Below, piece after piece: positions 5,023-5,763 of a stretch of DNA of 5,763 nt. The stretch covers positions 1-5,763 of the forward strand of contig JAKCCY010000159.1 of NCBI GenBank assembly GCA_021838765.1, written 5' to 3'. The position numbers and the translations under genes are program-made. Positions within the stretch are counted from its first letter, which is position 1, and each line of letters starts with the position of its first letter. The notes beneath the pieces were generated by a model. It was not told where the DNA came from and ran no database searches. It worked only from the letters and a program-made list of their open reading frames with translations. This DNA is from Nitrospirota bacterium (GTDB lineage Bacteria > Nitrospirota_A > Leptospirillia > Leptospirillales > Leptospirillaceae).

Positions 5023-5763
5023 TCAGGGGTTACAATAGTCGCAGTGGAGCGGATCTGCATATTTCCAATCGGAACGCTCTTGTCTTGCGCGGTGGCCACA
5101 CTTGATACAACCGTAAACGTCCGCAAGAAAGTCCTGAGTCCCTCCTCCGCAGTTTCTGCAGGGAAGGCCAGGAATCCGGTCAACAACCCAGAAACCCGGA
5201 GCGTTACAAGCAGGACATGCGGACAGGATCTTCCTCAGAAGGTCTTCCGATGCCAGACGGATGTTCTCCATCCGAACAGGATTGGCATGGGCGCGGCCGT
5301 CGGTTTCAAGAAACACCTGCCCCGTTTTCGACTGACCGGATGCCCACTCGAAGGCATTCTCAAGGTCTTTCCATGAGGCGATTCCCTTCCGGATTCGCGG
5401 ATCAATTTCTCCTTCCGGACGCACAACCAGATGCTGGCCGGGAAAACCGGCCTCCCGGGCGAAGCTTTCGGCCTCAGACCATCCGGATGCCAGACTATGG
5501 GAAAAGTTGGCCTTGCCTTGAGCCGCTCCGCAAATTTCAATATCTCTTTCGTCATCAATAAAGATCAGGATCTCAAGATTCCACGGAAAAACTCCTGCAA
5601 AGGGATCCGGCCCAAAAGAGCCCTCACTTGCAATCCCGATGGAGAGACCTGAAAGACTCATCCCTGTTCGTGCTTTTTTTCTTGCCGCCTCAATCTGTGT
5701 TCCTGCTCTGGGGATGTCGCGGGTAAATGTACCCAAAAGATCGGTATCATAGCCAGTCACCCG
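5023..5763 (-). CDS. DUF6671 family protein, twin zinc ribbon, 5'-truncated
   Basis: The frame is open through the window edge, so the N-terminus is missing; the GTG at 5760 is probably internal. Recalled features of DUF6671 are visible (numbered from that GTG): GTFTRDIPRAGTQIEAARKKA (start at 10), GIASEGSFGPDPF (42-54), PWNLEILIFIDDER (59-72), LETDGRAHANPVRMENIR (151-168) and a C-terminal region with two Cys4 sets: Cys182, 185, 201, 204 and Cys218, 221, 240, 243, ending in CDYCNP. The cysteine spacing is that of two zinc ribbons, which suggests metal binding and perhaps nucleic acid or protein contact. The family's function is not known to me, and the acidic ETD and FIDDER segments are only suggestive of a metal-dependent enzyme. 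No signal peptide or membrane segment is seen. It ends with a TGA 29 nt before the hairpin at 4969-4993, and the sigma-54 activator follows on the same strand. Confidence 0.8.
   Translation of the reverse strand, partial: RVTGYDTDLLGTFTRDIPRAGTQIEAARKKARTGMSLSGLSIGIASEGSFGPDPFAGVFPWNLEILIFIDDERDIEICGAAQGKANFSHSLASGWSEAESFAREAGFPGQHLVVRPEGEIDPRIRKGIASWKDLENAFEWASGQSKTGQVFLETDGRAHANPVRMENIRLASEDLLRKILSACPACNAPGFWVVDRIPGLPCRNCGGGTQDFLADVYGCIKCGHRARQERSDWKYADPLHCDYCNP

Overview
This window comes from a bacterium of moderate GC content, and every gene I can support lies on the minus strand. In the direction of transcription (high to low coordinates) the order is: a 5'-truncated DUF6671 zinc-ribbon protein, a sigma-54-type AAA+ activator with no recognisable sensor domain, a Sua5/TsaC threonylcarbamoyl-AMP synthase, and a two-gene unit encoding an AprA-like flavoprotein and an AprB-like di-cluster ferredoxin (APS reductase). 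Taxonomy cannot be fixed from the window. A Nitrospirota (Leptospirillum-like) or similar chemolithotroph is a weak guess from gene content and base composition only.

Layout: 5023-5763 DUF6671 (runs off the right edge); 4742-5022 a spacer with a perfect 9-bp hairpin just after the DUF6671 stop; 3608-4741 sigma-54 activator (start uncertain); 3507-3607 short spacer; 2499-3506 Sua5/TsaC; 2271-2498 spacer with the aprA promoter and a striking palindrome; 522-2270 aprA-like; 185-538 aprB-like, overlapping aprA by 17 nt; 1-184 a stretch with no gene I can assign.

The best-supported unit is aprA-aprB. The flavoprotein keeps the residues that line the FAD and APS pocket in Archaeoglobus AprA, and the small partner keeps all eight cluster-ligating cysteines and the electron-relay tryptophan. 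Together they should reduce adenylylsulfate to sulfite and AMP without thioredoxin. The large subunit is short (582 residues) and no dsr, qmo, aprM or sat gene is visible, so an assimilatory role is more likely than a respiratory one, but this is inference.

The most notable non-coding element is directly upstream of aprA. A perfect-consensus sigma-70 promoter (TTGACA, 17 nt, TATAAT) has its -10 box inside one arm of a perfect 16-bp inverted repeat with a 9-nt spacer. The predicted transcription start falls in that spacer, so the element is best read as a DNA operator for a strong repressor rather than an RNA hairpin. The repressor is not encoded here, and the adjacent sigma-54 activator is an unlikely candidate because this promoter is of the sigma-70 type.
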